From assembly GCA_031258835.1 (NCBI GenBank), contig JAIRMH010000052.1:1-33825 (forward strand): a stretch of DNA of 33,825 nt, read 5' to 3'. Source of the DNA: Tannerella sp. (GTDB lineage Bacteria > Bacteroidota > Bacteroidia > Bacteroidales > Tannerellaceae). The notes beneath the pieces are model-generated. The model was not told the origin of the DNA. It ran no database searches and was given only the letters and a program-made list of their open reading frames with translations. The position numbers and the translations under genes were made by a program. Positions 33,595 through 33,825 of the stretch are shown here, piece after piece. Every line of letters starts with the position of its first letter. Position 1 is the first letter of the stretch.

Positions 33595-33825
33595 TCAACA
33601 GCCCAATACAGTTACCTTGCTTTCTTCGTCGACAGTCCGTGAGATCTTTTCGTCCCACGAGAGTTCTTTTGCCTTGGGGCGACGGTCGAAGATCACTAGA
33701 TAAGCGGGCGCCGAAGCGTCTATCGTGTCGCGATATTTTTTAATCTGTGTCAGCCCCTTTTCGCGGACAGCGGCTGGAGTTTCGTAGTAATGAATGATTT
33801 TCACTTCGATGATATAGCGTTTGCC
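33595..33825 (-). CDS. C-terminus of a PD-(D/E)XK nuclease-like protein, cut by the window edge
   Basis: The frame is open to the right edge. The visible 76 residues begin GKRYIIEVKIIHYYE, where the E-V-K triad after a hydrophobic strand is the core of the PD-(D/E)XK fold, and continue GLTQIKKYRDTIDASAPAYL, VIFDRRPKAKELSWDEKI and a final VTVLGC. In Bacteroidetes such C-termini belong to long AAA-ATPase/nuclease proteins of unclear role. The track's internal GTG start at 33804 is not needed, since the gene continues beyond the window. Confidence 0.65.
   Translation of the reverse strand, partial: GKRYIIEVKIIHYYETPAAVREKGLTQIKKYRDTIDASAPAYLVIFDRRPKAKELSWDEKISRTVDEESKVTVLGC

Noticed and set aside
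1-33825. tRNA, rRNA, insertion sequence, integron or prophage
   Set aside because: No tRNA cloverleaf, rRNA segment, transposase, integrase or phage structural gene could be recognised on either strand.

Overview
The window is ordinary-composition chromosomal DNA from a member of the Bacteroidales (Bacteroidetes). The evidence is the near absence of Shine-Dalgarno sequences, repeated matches to the Bacteroidetes promoter (TTTG or TTG, about 20 nt, then TAnnTTTG), a fimbrillin-like lipoprotein, Nudix-type AraR, a HEAT/DUF1080 protein, and an ara-gal gene order that I recall from Bacteroides thetaiotaomicron. I cannot name genus or species. I see no tRNA, rRNA, CRISPR array, transposase or phage structural gene.

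Layout. (1) 1-1.3 kb: the start of a divergent exported protein (cut by the window edge), a copy of a dispersed promoter repeat, and a Tat-exported TIM-barrel sugar isomerase/epimerase-like protein. (2) 1.3-16.4 kb, all on the minus strand: a pentose/galactose block made of three transcription units. Read 5' to 3' these are galM - galactose/glucose MFS permease - galK; then SSS symporter - araR - araD - araA - araB, closed by a hairpin terminator; then a pseudo-protease/TPR protein - transketolase - rpiB, started from a second copy of the promoter repeat. Imported L-arabinose goes through AraA, AraB and AraD to D-xylulose 5-phosphate, and RpiB and transketolase pass it into the pentose phosphate pathway. 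GalM and GalK handle galactose, and GalM may also act on arabinose anomers. The galM and symporter promoters share a TGTT-N4-AACA palindrome exactly 37 nt from a shared TTTACAC box, so they are probably co-regulated, most simply by AraR.

(3) 16.5-24.3 kb, accessory surface region: a putative outer-membrane barrel, a membrane-anchored TPR/coiled-coil/LuxR-type regulator, a large fimbrillin-like lipoprotein, and an Asn-rich parallel beta-helix protein with a cysteine ladder, no signal peptide and a phage/Firmicutes-like N-terminus. (4) 24.6-29.4 kb: a Tat-exported Gfo/Idh/MocA oxidoreductase followed by a HEAT-repeat protein with two DUF1080 domains. With the isomerase at 354-1229 these resemble the periplasmic 3-keto-glycoside pathway. 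(5) 29.4-33.8 kb: housekeeping genes (SPOR lipoprotein, murB, nth, pheS), a third copy of the promoter repeat upstream of pheS, a small unknown lipoprotein, and the C-terminus of a PD-(D/E)XK nuclease-like protein.

The least expected signals are the ~67-bp promoter-bearing repeat found three times, the paired operator architecture of the ara/gal block, and the orphan cysteine-ladder beta-helix gene with a perfect palindrome over its predicted transcription start.
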